From assembly GCA_021781865.1 (NCBI GenBank), contig JAJXVZ010000019.1, positions 1,687-10,913 of the forward strand: a stretch of DNA of 9,227 nucleotides. The letters are read 5' to 3'. The first letter of the stretch is position 1; each line of letters starts with the position of its first letter. This DNA comes from a bacterium (lineage in GTDB: Bacteria > Patescibacteriota > Minisyncoccia > Phycocordibacterales > Phycocordibacteraceae). The translations under genes and the position numbers were made by a program. Below, in pieces: positions 1 through 6,811 of this stretch. Under the pieces are notes generated by a model that was not told where the DNA came from, did not search any database, and was given only the letters and a program-made list of their open reading frames with translations.

Positions 1-51
1 AAAGAGCATAGAAACACCAAATTCTTAATCAGAGTATACTTCTTGGATCTT

Positions 52-1218
52 ATGGGTAATAGACGATTTCCTCAAAATAAGGTTTTCTGGGCGATGTTTA
101 CGTTCATGCTTTTTTGCGCTTCTTTTTATACAGCTTATGCCCAATCTCAAAATCAAGGAACAAATGATATTGAACTCGCAAGAGTACTCCAAATAATATC
201 GCAGACAATTCAGGATGTTCCAGGTACTAATACAAGCGAGACCGTGCAAACACTCCAGGCCAAAATTCTTGAGGGTTCAGAAAAAGGGATGATTGTAACA
301 GTTCATAATGACTATCTCAACCTAAAACCAAATGATGAATTTTATGCAGATCACGTCAACGGTAGTGAGGGCGCGATAAATGGAACCTGGAATGTGCAGG
401 AACCATACAGACTCCCGACACTTGAGATACTTGGCGGTATTCTAGTACTCACCATCATTATTTTCGGGGGCAAACAAGGTATTCGTGGGCTCATCTCACT
501 TATTGCAAGTCTTGCGGCCATTATTTGGATCCTTCTGCCAGGTATTCTTGCGGGATATTCACCGATCCTTCTTTCAATCGGGATATCATCATTTATCGTT
601 ATTGTCGGTTCATACATTACGCACGGATTTAGTCGTACGACAACCGCCGCTGTTCTTGGCATGATAGTGACCATTTGTGTTACCGGAGCGATTGCGTACT
701 GGTCCGTACATGCTGCGATGCTCTCCGGTTATAGTTCGGAAGAAGTCACGTATTTGCATTTTGCCACGAACGGGAGTATAGATTTTGTCGGTCTTTTGCT
801 CGGCGGCATAATGATCGGACTCCTCGGCATTCTTTATGATGCGGCCATTGGGCAAGCAGTAGCTGTTGAGGAGTTAAAGCGTGCAGCGTCACATTACACG
901 CCGTGGCAACTTTACAAACGTGCCGAACGCATCGGGCGTGAACATATAGGTGCCTTGGTAAATACTCTCGCCATTGCATATGTCGGCGTTTCTCTCCCAC
1001 TTCTGCTTCTCTTGCATTTCACTAACATGCCTCTTGCAGTAACGATTAATCAAGAGATTTTCGCAACGGAAATTATTCGTATGATGGTTGGGAGCATCGG
1101 CCTCGTTCTTGCTGTACCTGTTACAACACTCATTTCCATATGGGTTTTGCGTAGGAGCAATTTTCCCATTGAAACGGAGGAACATGCGCACTCGCATTCG
1201 CACTCTTCCCCGCGTTAA
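52..1218 (+). CDS. YibE/F family multi-pass membrane protein with His-rich C-terminal tail
   Basis: A 388-residue integral membrane protein of the YibE/F family, whose transport substrate is not established. Residues 11-30 form a signal peptide or first membrane segment ending at AYA-QS. Residues 31-120 are a polar, presumably extracytoplasmic domain. Seven hydrophobic segments follow (about 122-139, 143-165, 169-190, 197-217, 243-263, 299-325, 346-370). Family signatures are LGILYDAAIGQAVAVEEL (about 258-275), ALVNTLAIAYVGVSLPLLL (about 301-319) and VGSIGLVLAVPVTTL (about 346-360). The tail HAHSHSH (378-384) could bind a transition metal, which is inference. ATG at 52 places the signal peptide directly at the N-terminus. 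A TTG at 43 is also in frame, and the frame is open to base 1, so a longer start cannot be excluded. TATACT at 35-40 resembles a -10 box and would give a nearly leaderless mRNA, but no good -35 is seen. It converges on the ZIP transporter gene. Confidence 0.88.
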   Translation: MGNRRFPQNKVFWAMFTFMLFCASFYTAYAQSQNQGTNDIELARVLQIISQTIQDVPGTNTSETVQTLQAKILEGSEKGMIVTVHNDYLNLKPNDEFYADHVNGSEGAINGTWNVQEPYRLPTLEILGGILVLTIIIFGGKQGIRGLISLIASLAAIIWILLPGILAGYSPILLSIGISSFIVIVGSYITHGFSRTTTAAVLGMIVTICVTGAIAYWSVHAAMLSGYSSEEVTYLHFATNGSIDFVGLLLGGIMIGLLGILYDAAIGQAVAVEELKRAASHYTPWQLYKRAERIGREHIGALVNTLAIAYVGVSLPLLLLLHFTNMPLAVTINQEIFATEIIRMMVGSIGLVLAVPVTTLISIWVLRRSNFPIETEEHAHSHSHSSPR

Positions 1219-1255
1219 GGCAAGAGGATTTGGGAGGGAGTCCTAATTCTATGTA

Positions 1256-1972
1256 TTATATACTCGCGAGTTTTATGACGATATAAAGCACACTGATACC
1301 TGCAACTGTCATCAGAGTAGTCCAGCGCACAGGATGCGTGTGATAACTTTCCGGTATAAGATCACTCGCCCCTATGTAGATGAAGAAACCAGAAAAAAGG
1401 GCGAGTAAAAGACCGAGTTTATCTGGCGGTAGCACAAAGAGTAACGTCGAAAGCACTCCAATGACGGGAGCCACTGCGTCAACGAGTAACCATTGAAACG
1501 CTCGTACCCGGTCGCCTTTATTTTTTAATACGAGATTAACTGTATTGATACCGTCGGAAAAGTCATGAGTAAGTACCGCAGCCGCCACCACAATACCTAC
1601 CGTCGCCGATACTTTGAATGCCAGTCCTATCCCAACCCCATCAAGAAAGCTGTGGAACGAAAGACTACCTGCCCCGACATCTCCTCGGTGATTACTATCA
1701 TTTTCATTTTCTGTATGACCATGCAAAAGAATTAATCGATCAAGAACGAGATAGGTTGTGAATCCGATCACGACAGCCGTGAGAATCGTTGTTATAGCAT
1801 GCGTCTTGTCGGCAAGGTTGATTGCCTCCGGTAAGAGATCAAAGAAAGCAACGGCGATAATTGCTCCTGCGCTGAACCCAAGAATCAAGTGCAATTTATC
1901 TTTCAGGTAAAGCGCAAACAAACCCCCAATGAGGGTGGAAAAAAGAGTCGCGATTGTTATAAGTATGACCAT
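1256..1972 (-). CDS. ZIP family metal (probably zinc) transporter
   Basis: A 238-residue ZIP (Zrt/Irt-like) permease, expected to move divalent metal, usually Zn2+, into the cytoplasm across the inner membrane. Hydrophobic segments lie at about 2-22, 28-48, 60-83, 105-120, 124-148, 160-181, 186-206 and 217-236, fitting the eight-helix fold. The metal-path motifs are HSFLDG at 107-112 (TM4) and HDFSDG at 136-141 (TM5). These correspond to the canonical HNxxD/HNFPEG-type sites, with Ser108 where Asn is usual and Asp137/Asp140 where Glu is common. A polar loop around 84-99 carries His84, His86 and His95, as is typical of ZIP variable loops. Its start is 12 nt downstream of the Fur-family gene on the same strand, so the two are very likely co-transcribed. 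No terminator is evident after it. The family call is firm; the metal is inferred. Confidence 0.9.
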   Translation of the reverse strand: MVILITIATLFSTLIGGLFALYLKDKLHLILGFSAGAIIAVAFFDLLPEAINLADKTHAITTILTAVVIGFTTYLVLDRLILLHGHTENENDSNHRGDVGAGSLSFHSFLDGVGIGLAFKVSATVGIVVAAAVLTHDFSDGINTVNLVLKNKGDRVRAFQWLLVDAVAPVIGVLSTLLFVLPPDKLGLLLALFSGFFIYIGASDLIPESYHTHPVRWTTLMTVAGISVLYIVIKLASI

Positions 1973-1984
1973 AGCGATCTTACG

Positions 1985-2416
1985 TTATGCGGCGCATGCC
2001 CTGCAAGTACCGAAGAACTCAAACGAGTGTTCACGAATGGAAGAAAATCTCGTGCTTTTCCTAAGCACGCTTTTTTCTGTCCTATCTCCAGGACAACCCT
2101 TAATATTTTCAATTGTGCCACAGTCAGTACATACGAGATGGTGGTGGTGTTTGCCTGGGGTGACAAGCTCATAATCCGCATGCCCATGCTGTAAGTTAAC
2201 ACGTCGTACAATTGAAGCCGCAGTAAGTGCTTCAAGTGCCCTGTAGAGGGTTACGACATCAGTGCCGTCTTGTGACCAATTTTTCAGTATCTCGTGGGCA
2301 CTCAAGGGTCGTTTTATCCGTGCGAGTATAGATAGTAACTGGAGTCGTTTCGGCGTCATTTTGAGCCCATGCGCACGAAGTAGATCCGCGTGTTTTTCTT
2401 TTTTTGATTTTCTCAT
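1985..2416 (-). CDS. Fur/Zur-family metal-responsive transcriptional repressor
   Basis: A 143-residue Fur-superfamily regulator of normal length. Residues 8-75 form the winged helix (TPKRLQLLSILARI, then LSAHEIL and TVVTLYRALEAL-like recognition region around 52-65). The dimerisation and metal-binding part contains DYELVTPGKHHHH (81-93), followed by two intact CxxC pairs (Cys96/Cys99 and Cys128/Cys131). Cys4 of this kind is the structural zinc site of the family. His77, His79, His90-93 and His120 are candidate regulatory-site ligands. The frame is open for a further 33 codons upstream, but ATG at 2416 gives a protein starting MRKSKKEKHADLL, like other family members. A longer start would run through the palindromic promoter. 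Co-transcription with a ZIP transporter favours a zinc-sensing (Zur-like) role over iron, which is inference. The gene is divergent from the efflux operon starting at 2545. Confidence 0.92.
   Translation of the reverse strand: MRKSKKEKHADLLRAHGLKMTPKRLQLLSILARIKRPLSAHEILKNWSQDGTDVVTLYRALEALTAASIVRRVNLQHGHADYELVTPGKHHHHLVCTDCGTIENIKGCPGDRTEKSVLRKSTRFSSIREHSFEFFGTCRACAA
2051..2076 (+). terminator. Terminator-shaped hairpin antisense to the Fur-family gene
   Basis: On the plus strand a perfect 7-bp stem (CGTGCTT at 2051-2057, AAGCACG at 2063-2069) with a 5-nt loop is followed by C and six T residues (2071-2076). This is the form of a Rho-independent terminator. It lies inside the Fur-family coding sequence, on the opposite strand, so coding constraints alone could have produced it. 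If active, it would stop plus-strand transcripts that read through the YibE/F gene, for which no nearer terminator is visible. Confidence 0.35.
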
Positions 2417-2420
2417 AATT

Positions 2421-2462
2421 ATGCTATGTAGCATATTAACGCAATAATATTGCATTTGCAAT
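2421..2462 (-). promoter_or_regulatory. Nested palindromes, candidate Fur-family operator
   Basis: Three perfect short palindromes lie immediately upstream of the regulator start. They are ATGCTA-TG-TAGCAT at 2421-2434, GCAATA-A-TATTGC at 2441-2453, and ATTGCA-TT-TGCAAT at 2449-2462. The last two share the half-site ATTGC, so the pentamer occurs three times in alternating orientation (2441-2445, 2449-2453, 2458-2462). The 6-1-6 element resembles the one-base-spaced, AT-rich inverted repeats bound by Fur-family dimers. The cluster covers the candidate promoter of the regulator, which fits negative autoregulation of the regulator-ZIP operon. Binding itself is inferred. Confidence 0.55.
2433..2461 (-). 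promoter_or_regulatory. Candidate sigma-70-type promoter of the regulator-ZIP operon
   Basis: Read on the minus strand, TTGCAA (2461-2456) is followed after 17 nt by TAATAT (2438-2433). This matches the -35 and -10 consensus at four of six positions each. Transcription would start near 2426, leaving a leader of about 10 nt with no Shine-Dalgarno sequence. TATTAT inside the central palindrome is an alternative -10. Either choice lies within the palindrome cluster. Confidence 0.4.
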
Positions 2463-2487
2463 GCGCGCGATTTATTAATCATGAGGA

Positions 2488-2516
2488 TTGCGGAGTTGCG
2501 ACAGTTCTGATACACT
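2488..2516 (+). promoter_or_regulatory. Weak candidate promoter of the efflux operon
   Basis: TTGCGG (2488-2493) and TACACT (2511-2516) are separated by 17 nt. The second element is preceded by TGA, giving an extended -10 (TGnTACACT). It sits 28 nt upstream of the first adaptor gene. The -35 match is poor. TTGCG is repeated at 2496-2500. A small interrupted inverted repeat (TTAC-CTAA-GTAA, 2521-2532) between this element and the start codon could belong to a repressor site, but is too short to call. Confidence 0.3.
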
Positions 2517-2544
2517 TCGATTACCTAAGTAATTAAACATTTAC

Positions 2545-4074
2545 ATGCGTGAACGATTTTTATTTGTTCTCAATATCCTTTCAAGGCCGATGATAGTCAT
2601 CGGCGGGGCTATCGTCATAGGTATTGCCGTAATAGGGTTCACATGGTACTCCACGTCGATATCGCCGTCGGGAAATTTCGTGTCTGTGGCAATAGGCCCA
2701 ATTACTGAAGAAGTGGACATCTCAGGCGTCGTGAAGGCTGCCCACAGCACCGACCTAGCTTTTCAGACTTCTGGTAGCGTTGCATCAGTGCGTGTCCACG
2801 TAGGTGACCACGTAGAGGCGGGACAAACGCTTATTACGCTTGAGAATACGAGCCAATCCGCTGCAGTTGCGCTCGCGAAAGCAAATCTTGAGATACAGCT
2901 AGCAAAATTGGCGGCACTCAATGCGGGTACGCGTTCGGAACAAATCTCGATAGATCAGACAGCCGTTACACAGACCAAGCTCGCTCTTGAGAGCGCGCTT
3001 TCTTCGGCATATGCGAATGCGGATGACGCCGTGCATGCAAAAGCCGATCAAGTTTTTACCAACACGGGGAGTATGAATGCGCAATTGGCAGTTCTTGTGC
3101 CCGATGAAACTCTTGCTAATCGTGTACAGGCCGAACGTGTTACGCTTAATCCCTTATTTTCGTCATGGCAAGTAGCATTAGTGTCTCCGAGTGGTTCACA
3201 GGACATCACTAATTTGTCCGAGACGAACCTAAGAACTATCATGGTGTTCCTTAATGATCTTACGGCAGCTCTTGCGGAGGCACTGCCGAACGGCCCTATT
3301 TCTGCAGTGACGCTCGCGGGGTATCAGGTAAACGTGAATGCTGGGCGTTTGAACGTTTCGGGAGCACTTTCCACTCTTATATCCGCTGATGCGGCATATG
3401 AGGCAGCTGTCGGAACACTCGCACTTGCGCAAGCGGGAGCAACTAAAAACGATATAGACGTACAAAAGGCTGCCGTGAATGCTGCGCAGGCCTCAGTTGC
3501 CGCAGCGGAGGCATTATACGCGCAGACAACAATAGTGGCGCCGGTTTCAGGCACGATAACTGCGCAAAATGCGAATCTAGGTGAAACAGTTATACCAGGT
3601 ACCCCACTTGTCTCTATGATCACGGACGGGAAGTATCAGGTTTCAGCGCAAATTCCAGAAATCGACGTTGGGAAGATTAAAGTCGGTGATACGGTCGATA
3701 TCACACTTATTGCATACCCAGATGTAACTTTTGCGGCAACTGTTACGACAGTTGACCCCGCGGCAAGCATGAATTCCGGCATTGCTTCATACGGTATTAA
3801 GGTCACGTTTCTTAATAACGACCAACGTTTAAAACCAGGTCTTTCGGCGAATTTGCGCATCATTACCAAAACAAAGAGTGCCGCGCTTCTTGTGCCCACG
3901 AGTGCCATCATAACGAATGGTAGTCAGGAATTTGTATACGTAAAAAATACAAAAAATGTTGCCCGCACGCCGGTGACTGTTGGCATTGAGAGTGCAAATG
4001 GAATGACTGAGATCATTTCCGGACTCTCTGCCGGAGACCAGGTGCTCACGTTCGGTACGCAGGCTATACAATAA
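2545..4074 (+). CDS. HlyD/MacA-type membrane fusion (adaptor) protein with coiled-coil hairpin
   Basis: A 509-residue periplasmic-adaptor-like protein of the RND/ABC/MFS membrane-fusion family. Residues 15-37 are an uncleaved N-terminal membrane anchor. Residues 45-100 are a beta-barrel strand plus the first lipoyl half (SVRVHVGDHVEAGQTLITLE). Residues about 104-330 form a long Ala-rich helical hairpin. The hairpin ends are mirror-like: NAGTRSEQISIDQTAV at 126-141 and QAGATKNDIDVQKAAV at 296-311. The second lipoyl half follows (TTIVAPVSGTITAQNANLG, 338-356). The barrel is at about 372-445 and the membrane-proximal domain with VPTSAI is at about 450-509. Such proteins link an inner-membrane transporter to the exterior. 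It is the first gene of the operon, 11 nt before a second adaptor. Similar proteins often accompany MacB-type ABC transporters, but here the partner in the operon is an MFS pump. The extended helical part is larger than in typical MacA. Confidence 0.88.
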   Translation: MRERFLFVLNILSRPMIVIGGAIVIGIAVIGFTWYSTSISPSGNFVSVAIGPITEEVDISGVVKAAHSTDLAFQTSGSVASVRVHVGDHVEAGQTLITLENTSQSAAVALAKANLEIQLAKLAALNAGTRSEQISIDQTAVTQTKLALESALSSAYANADDAVHAKADQVFTNTGSMNAQLAVLVPDETLANRVQAERVTLNPLFSSWQVALVSPSGSQDITNLSETNLRTIMVFLNDLTAALAEALPNGPISAVTLAGYQVNVNAGRLNVSGALSTLISADAAYEAAVGTLALAQAGATKNDIDVQKAAVNAAQASVAAAEALYAQTTIVAPVSGTITAQNANLGETVIPGTPLVSMITDGKYQVSAQIPEIDVGKIKVGDTVDITLIAYPDVTFAATVTTVDPAASMNSGIASYGIKVTFLNNDQRLKPGLSANLRIITKTKSAALLVPTSAIITNGSQEFVYVKNTKNVARTPVTVGIESANGMTEIISGLSAGDQVLTFGTQAIQ

Positions 4075-4085
4075 ACAATACACGC

Positions 4086-4721
4086 ATGTCAACCACCACA
4101 TTTTCACCCGAACTGCGCCGCCGTCTCATGATCTTCGGTGGTGCAGGACTTCTCATTCTTGTTGCTGCGGGTATTGTTTCGTATATAATTTCTTCAAGCA
4201 GAGAAGTTGCTATCGATACGGCCTCCATATCAGCGCCTATCATTGATCTTTCCCCTACAACGTCTGGACGTTTAAACGCTATTTATGTGAATGAGGGGGA
4301 CAGACTTCCTGCAAATACTCCCGTAGCGCTTGTTGGCACGGAGGTGGTGAAGACAAAAACAGCTGGGCTTATTGTGCAAATTAATGATACCATCGGAGCG
4401 CAGATAGTTCCCGGACAGCCAGTCGTGGAAATGATTGACACCACACAGTTGCGAGTCGTGGGTAGGATCGATGAAAACAAAGGTCTTGCGCAAATACGAG
4501 TTGGAGATCCTGTCACGTTTACCGTTGATGCCTTCGGTGGAGAATCTTTTACTGGTGTTGTTGATGAAATTGCTCCAACATCGAACCAATCTGGCATCGT
4601 TTTCGATATCTCAAGTCAACGCGAAACTCAGCAATTCGACGTCAAGGCGCGTTTTGACACGAATACATATCCACAACTTAAGAATGGAATGTCTGCCCGC
4701 ATGTGGATTTATACGGAGTAG
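4086..4721 (+). CDS. Short EmrA/HlyD-like adaptor lacking the coiled-coil hairpin
   Basis: A 211-residue membrane-anchored adaptor. A basic N-terminus (RRR, 11-13) precedes a single membrane segment at about 14-36. The first lipoyl half is at about 48-84 (SGRLNAIYVNEGDRL). The second is at 92-118 (TAGLIVQINDTIGAQIVPGQ). Between them only a short linker (GTEVVKTK, 84-91) remains where full-length EmrA or HlyD proteins carry a helical hairpin. The barrel follows (LRVVGRIDENKGLAQIRVGD at 122-141 region, then DEIAPTSNQSG) and ends at NGMSARMWIYTE. That order matches the C-terminal half of EmrA. The gene is intact, with no frameshift, and lies 6 nt before the MFS gene, so it is probably the dedicated partner of that pump. 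Loss of the hairpin suits a cell that has no outer-membrane channel to reach, which is inference. Confidence 0.8.
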   Translation: MSTTTFSPELRRRLMIFGGAGLLILVAAGIVSYIISSSREVAIDTASISAPIIDLSPTTSGRLNAIYVNEGDRLPANTPVALVGTEVVKTKTAGLIVQINDTIGAQIVPGQPVVEMIDTTQLRVVGRIDENKGLAQIRVGDPVTFTVDAFGGESFTGVVDEIAPTSNQSGIVFDISSQRETQQFDVKARFDTNTYPQLKNGMSARMWIYTE

Positions 4722-4727
4722 TGCGCC

Positions 4728-6254
4728 ATGTCGAATATTAATGAACAAAAACAAGCCCACCAACTCACGGGTCATCCATGGCTCGTGCTAACCACCGTGA
4801 TGGTAGGTACGCTGCTCATTGGTCTTGATCGCACAGTCGTGAATCTCGCTTTACCGAAAATAATTAGTGATTTTAGTATCTCGGTTAGTACTGCCGCGTG
4901 GATTGCGACTGCGTACATAATTAGTAACGCTATTTTCGTACCAGTTTTTGGTAAGCTTGGTGACTTGTTCGGGAATCGCATCATTTATTTCTGGAGTTTC
5001 ATCGGATTTATCGGTGTTTCTGTACTCGCAGGACTTTCATGGAATTTCAGTTCGCTCGTATTCTTTCGTATATTGCAAGGACTCGTTGGTGCTGCTGTCT
5101 ATCCAACCGCCATGTCGCTTATTGCGAAATCATTTTCCGATACAAAAGCTCGCGCTCAGGCGCTCGGCATCTGGTCCTCGTCATTCGCGGTGTCTGCTGT
5201 CATCGGCCCGCTTCTCGGCGGATATCTTATTGACAACTTTTCATGGCGCTGGATTTTCTTTGTAAATCTACCAATTGGTATCGCTGGTCTCATAATGACG
5301 ATTCTATTTCTGCCTCACGATCGACCAGGGGAGCGTGGCACCTTCGATTGGTTCGGAGCAATTCTTCTTTCTGGTGCCATCTCAAGTATGGTGCTTGTCG
5401 TCGACCGTGGGCAGGATTGGGGTTGGTTCTCCCTCGCAAGTAACCTTTGTTATGTTGGCACCGTAGTATTTTGTGCACTTATTTATCGATGGGAGATGCG
5501 TCATACACATCCGATTATCGATTTTAAACTCTTCCGTAACCCAGTTATCGTTTCAGTGTTAGTAGTCTCTTTCATCTCTTTTGGAGGCATGATGGGTGCG
5601 ATGCTTCTGCTACCAGTTTTTGCGCAAACATTCCTTCATTATACAGCGACACAAAGTGGTTATTTATTTGTGCCAATGGCGCTTGCTCTTCCAATTTTTG
5701 CACCGCTTGGTGCGTGGCTCGCAAATTCGTTCAATCCGCGTTACACAGTCTCTTTCGGCATGGCACTTGGCGCGCTTGGTCTCTATCAACTCATTCACCT
5801 TGATCCCGCCATGACATCACTTAATTTCATCATGCCGCTCACTCTTTTTGGTGCTGGTCTTGGGCTCGGTATGGCGCCACTTACAAATGCCGCAACGACA
5901 GCAGTACCGCTCAACGAAGTAGGCATGTCTTCTGGGTTGTTGAATTTAACACGCAATATTGGTGGGGCATTCGGTATCGCTATTTTCAGTACAATTCTCG
6001 CTAATACGACCAATGTCAATGTTCTCATGGTGGCACAAAATTCGCATGTTCTTGGTGTCACACCAGCTATCCAGGCTCTAGCTGCGCAACTCATAATATT
6101 GAAAGCCGAGATTCTCTCTTACGGAGTCGTATTTGGATATGCAGCAGCAGCAATGTTTATTGGCGGCCTCATTGCACTTTTTTTTCTGCAGACAACAATG
6201 AATGGAACGGATATTCCACCGGAAGTGCTCGCTGAGGCCCAGATTGGTGGATAA
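4728..6254 (+). CDS. DHA2-family (EmrB/QacA-like) MFS drug exporter
   Basis: A 508-residue proton-coupled antiporter of the 14-helix DHA2 branch of the major facilitator superfamily. The length is typical (about 500). Motif D1 is GLDRTVVNLALP (32-43) in TM1, with the membrane-embedded Asp34. Motif A is GKLGDLFGNR (75-84). Motif B begins at Arg114 (RILQGLVGAAVYP). Motif C is VSAVIGPLLGGYL (155-167), the antiporter signature, followed by WRWIFFVNLPIG (173-184). The C-terminal half carries the DHA2-characteristic MSSGLLNLTRNIGGAFG (400-416). Substrates cannot be read from sequence; family members export cationic dyes, antiseptics, antibiotics or lipophilic toxins. The gene follows two adaptor genes and precedes a MarR-family gene (7-nt gap), which supports regulated drug or toxin efflux. 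There is no Shine-Dalgarno sequence before the ATG, so translation may be coupled to the upstream gene. Confidence 0.93.
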   Translation: MSNINEQKQAHQLTGHPWLVLTTVMVGTLLIGLDRTVVNLALPKIISDFSISVSTAAWIATAYIISNAIFVPVFGKLGDLFGNRIIYFWSFIGFIGVSVLAGLSWNFSSLVFFRILQGLVGAAVYPTAMSLIAKSFSDTKARAQALGIWSSSFAVSAVIGPLLGGYLIDNFSWRWIFFVNLPIGIAGLIMTILFLPHDRPGERGTFDWFGAILLSGAISSMVLVVDRGQDWGWFSLASNLCYVGTVVFCALIYRWEMRHTHPIIDFKLFRNPVIVSVLVVSFISFGGMMGAMLLLPVFAQTFLHYTATQSGYLFVPMALALPIFAPLGAWLANSFNPRYTVSFGMALGALGLYQLIHLDPAMTSLNFIMPLTLFGAGLGLGMAPLTNAATTAVPLNEVGMSSGLLNLTRNIGGAFGIAIFSTILANTTNVNVLMVAQNSHVLGVTPAIQALAAQLIILKAEILSYGVVFGYAAAAMFIGGLIALFFLQTTMNGTDIPPEVLAEAQIGG

Positions 6255-6261
6255 TGTACTT

Positions 6262-6786
6262 ATGAGAAAAAGTACCTCATCAAGACAAATGCATTCTTCT
6301 CGCGATATCGCCCGCGCGATGTCTCTTTTTTCTATCGTACGAAGAATTATGCGTACAAAATTTGCCAAGGACAAAAAACTCGATCCATCAACATGGCTTC
6401 GAATTGAAACCATGAAGTTTATAGCAGAACAGGACAAACCTAAAATGAAGGACATTGCCAACTACCTCTCAATTACCGCACCATCAGCAACTTCGCTCAT
6501 CGGGGAACTTGTAAGGGACGGGTTCGTAACAAGCTGTGCCGATTTACATGATCGGCGCGCATTACTACTCATGCTCACTGCAAAAGGAAAGGCTGAACTT
6601 AGAAAAGCTATTGTGCATGGAGTACGGATTTTAAGTGAACTATTTTCAAATTTGTCAAAGACTGAGTTTCTCTCGTTCATAAGTGCGCTTGAGCGGATCA
6701 AGAAAGGTAGTGTCGGAACTGAACTAGAGAGTTCGAAATTTACGTCGTCAGCTCCGCCGCGGGGATCCCAGAAAAAAAAAGTCTGA
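6262..6786 (+). CDS. MarR-family transcriptional regulator
   Basis: A 174-residue winged-helix protein of the MarR family, which usually represses its own efflux operon and is released by a small aromatic or lipophilic ligand. The DNA-binding domain spans about 45-110. The recognition region is MKDIANYLSITAPSATSLI (62-80), and the wing carries the signature DLHDRRALLLMLTAKG (94-109). Helices on both sides provide the dimer interface. The frame is open another 20 codons upstream, overlapping the MFS gene, but ATG at 6262 begins 7 nt after the MFS stop and gives a normal N-terminus. The last 20 residues are a Ser/Pro/Lys-rich extension. Its final codons contain nine A residues in a row and the stop codon lies in the terminator stem. 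As the last gene of the operon it would give feedback control; the operator is not identified. Confidence 0.9.
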   Translation: MRKSTSSRQMHSSRDIARAMSLFSIVRRIMRTKFAKDKKLDPSTWLRIETMKFIAEQDKPKMKDIANYLSITAPSATSLIGELVRDGFVTSCADLHDRRALLLMLTAKGKAELRKAIVHGVRILSELFSNLSKTEFLSFISALERIKKGSVGTELESSKFTSSAPPRGSQKKKV

Positions 6787-6811
6787 ACACCAGTTTTCAG
6801 ACATATTTTTT
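6772..6811 (+). terminator. Rho-independent terminator of the efflux operon
   Basis: A 7-bp stem GTCTGAA (6781-6787) / TTCAGAC (6796-6802) with an 8-nt loop is followed by ATA and six T residues (6806-6811). Nine A residues (6772-6780) precede it and could extend the pairing or give a T-tract on the other strand. The stem contains the MarR stop codon, so termination occurs right at the end of the gene. Confidence 0.75.

Noticed and set aside
351..674. Open reading frame of about 100 codons on the minus strand inside the YibE/F gene
   Set aside because: It is antisense to a firmly identified gene and shows no recognisable domain; it is the mirror of plus-strand codon bias.
1219..1255. Possible terminator between the convergent YibE/F and ZIP genes (AGGA at 1225-1228, TCCT at 1241-1244)
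   Set aside because: Only four base pairs with a 12-nt loop and no T-tract on either strand.
1263..1274. Palindrome CTCGCGAG followed by TTTT
   Set aside because: There is no loop, so a stable RNA hairpin cannot form beyond about three pairs; it lies within the ZIP coding end.
3324..3623. Open reading frames antisense to the long adaptor gene, including an Ala-rich one
   Set aside because: The Ala-rich composition is produced by the GCN codons of the adaptor's helical hairpin read in reverse; no start context or family resemblance.
4086..4721. Possibility that the short adaptor is a pseudogene or a frameshifted piece of the preceding adaptor
   Set aside because: It has its own membrane anchor, complete lipoyl halves and barrel, an uninterrupted frame, and its sequence is more like EmrA than like the upstream adaptor.
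6078..6461. 127-codon minus-strand frame across the MFS/MarR junction
   Set aside because: It covers two well-supported plus-strand genes and has no recognisable features.
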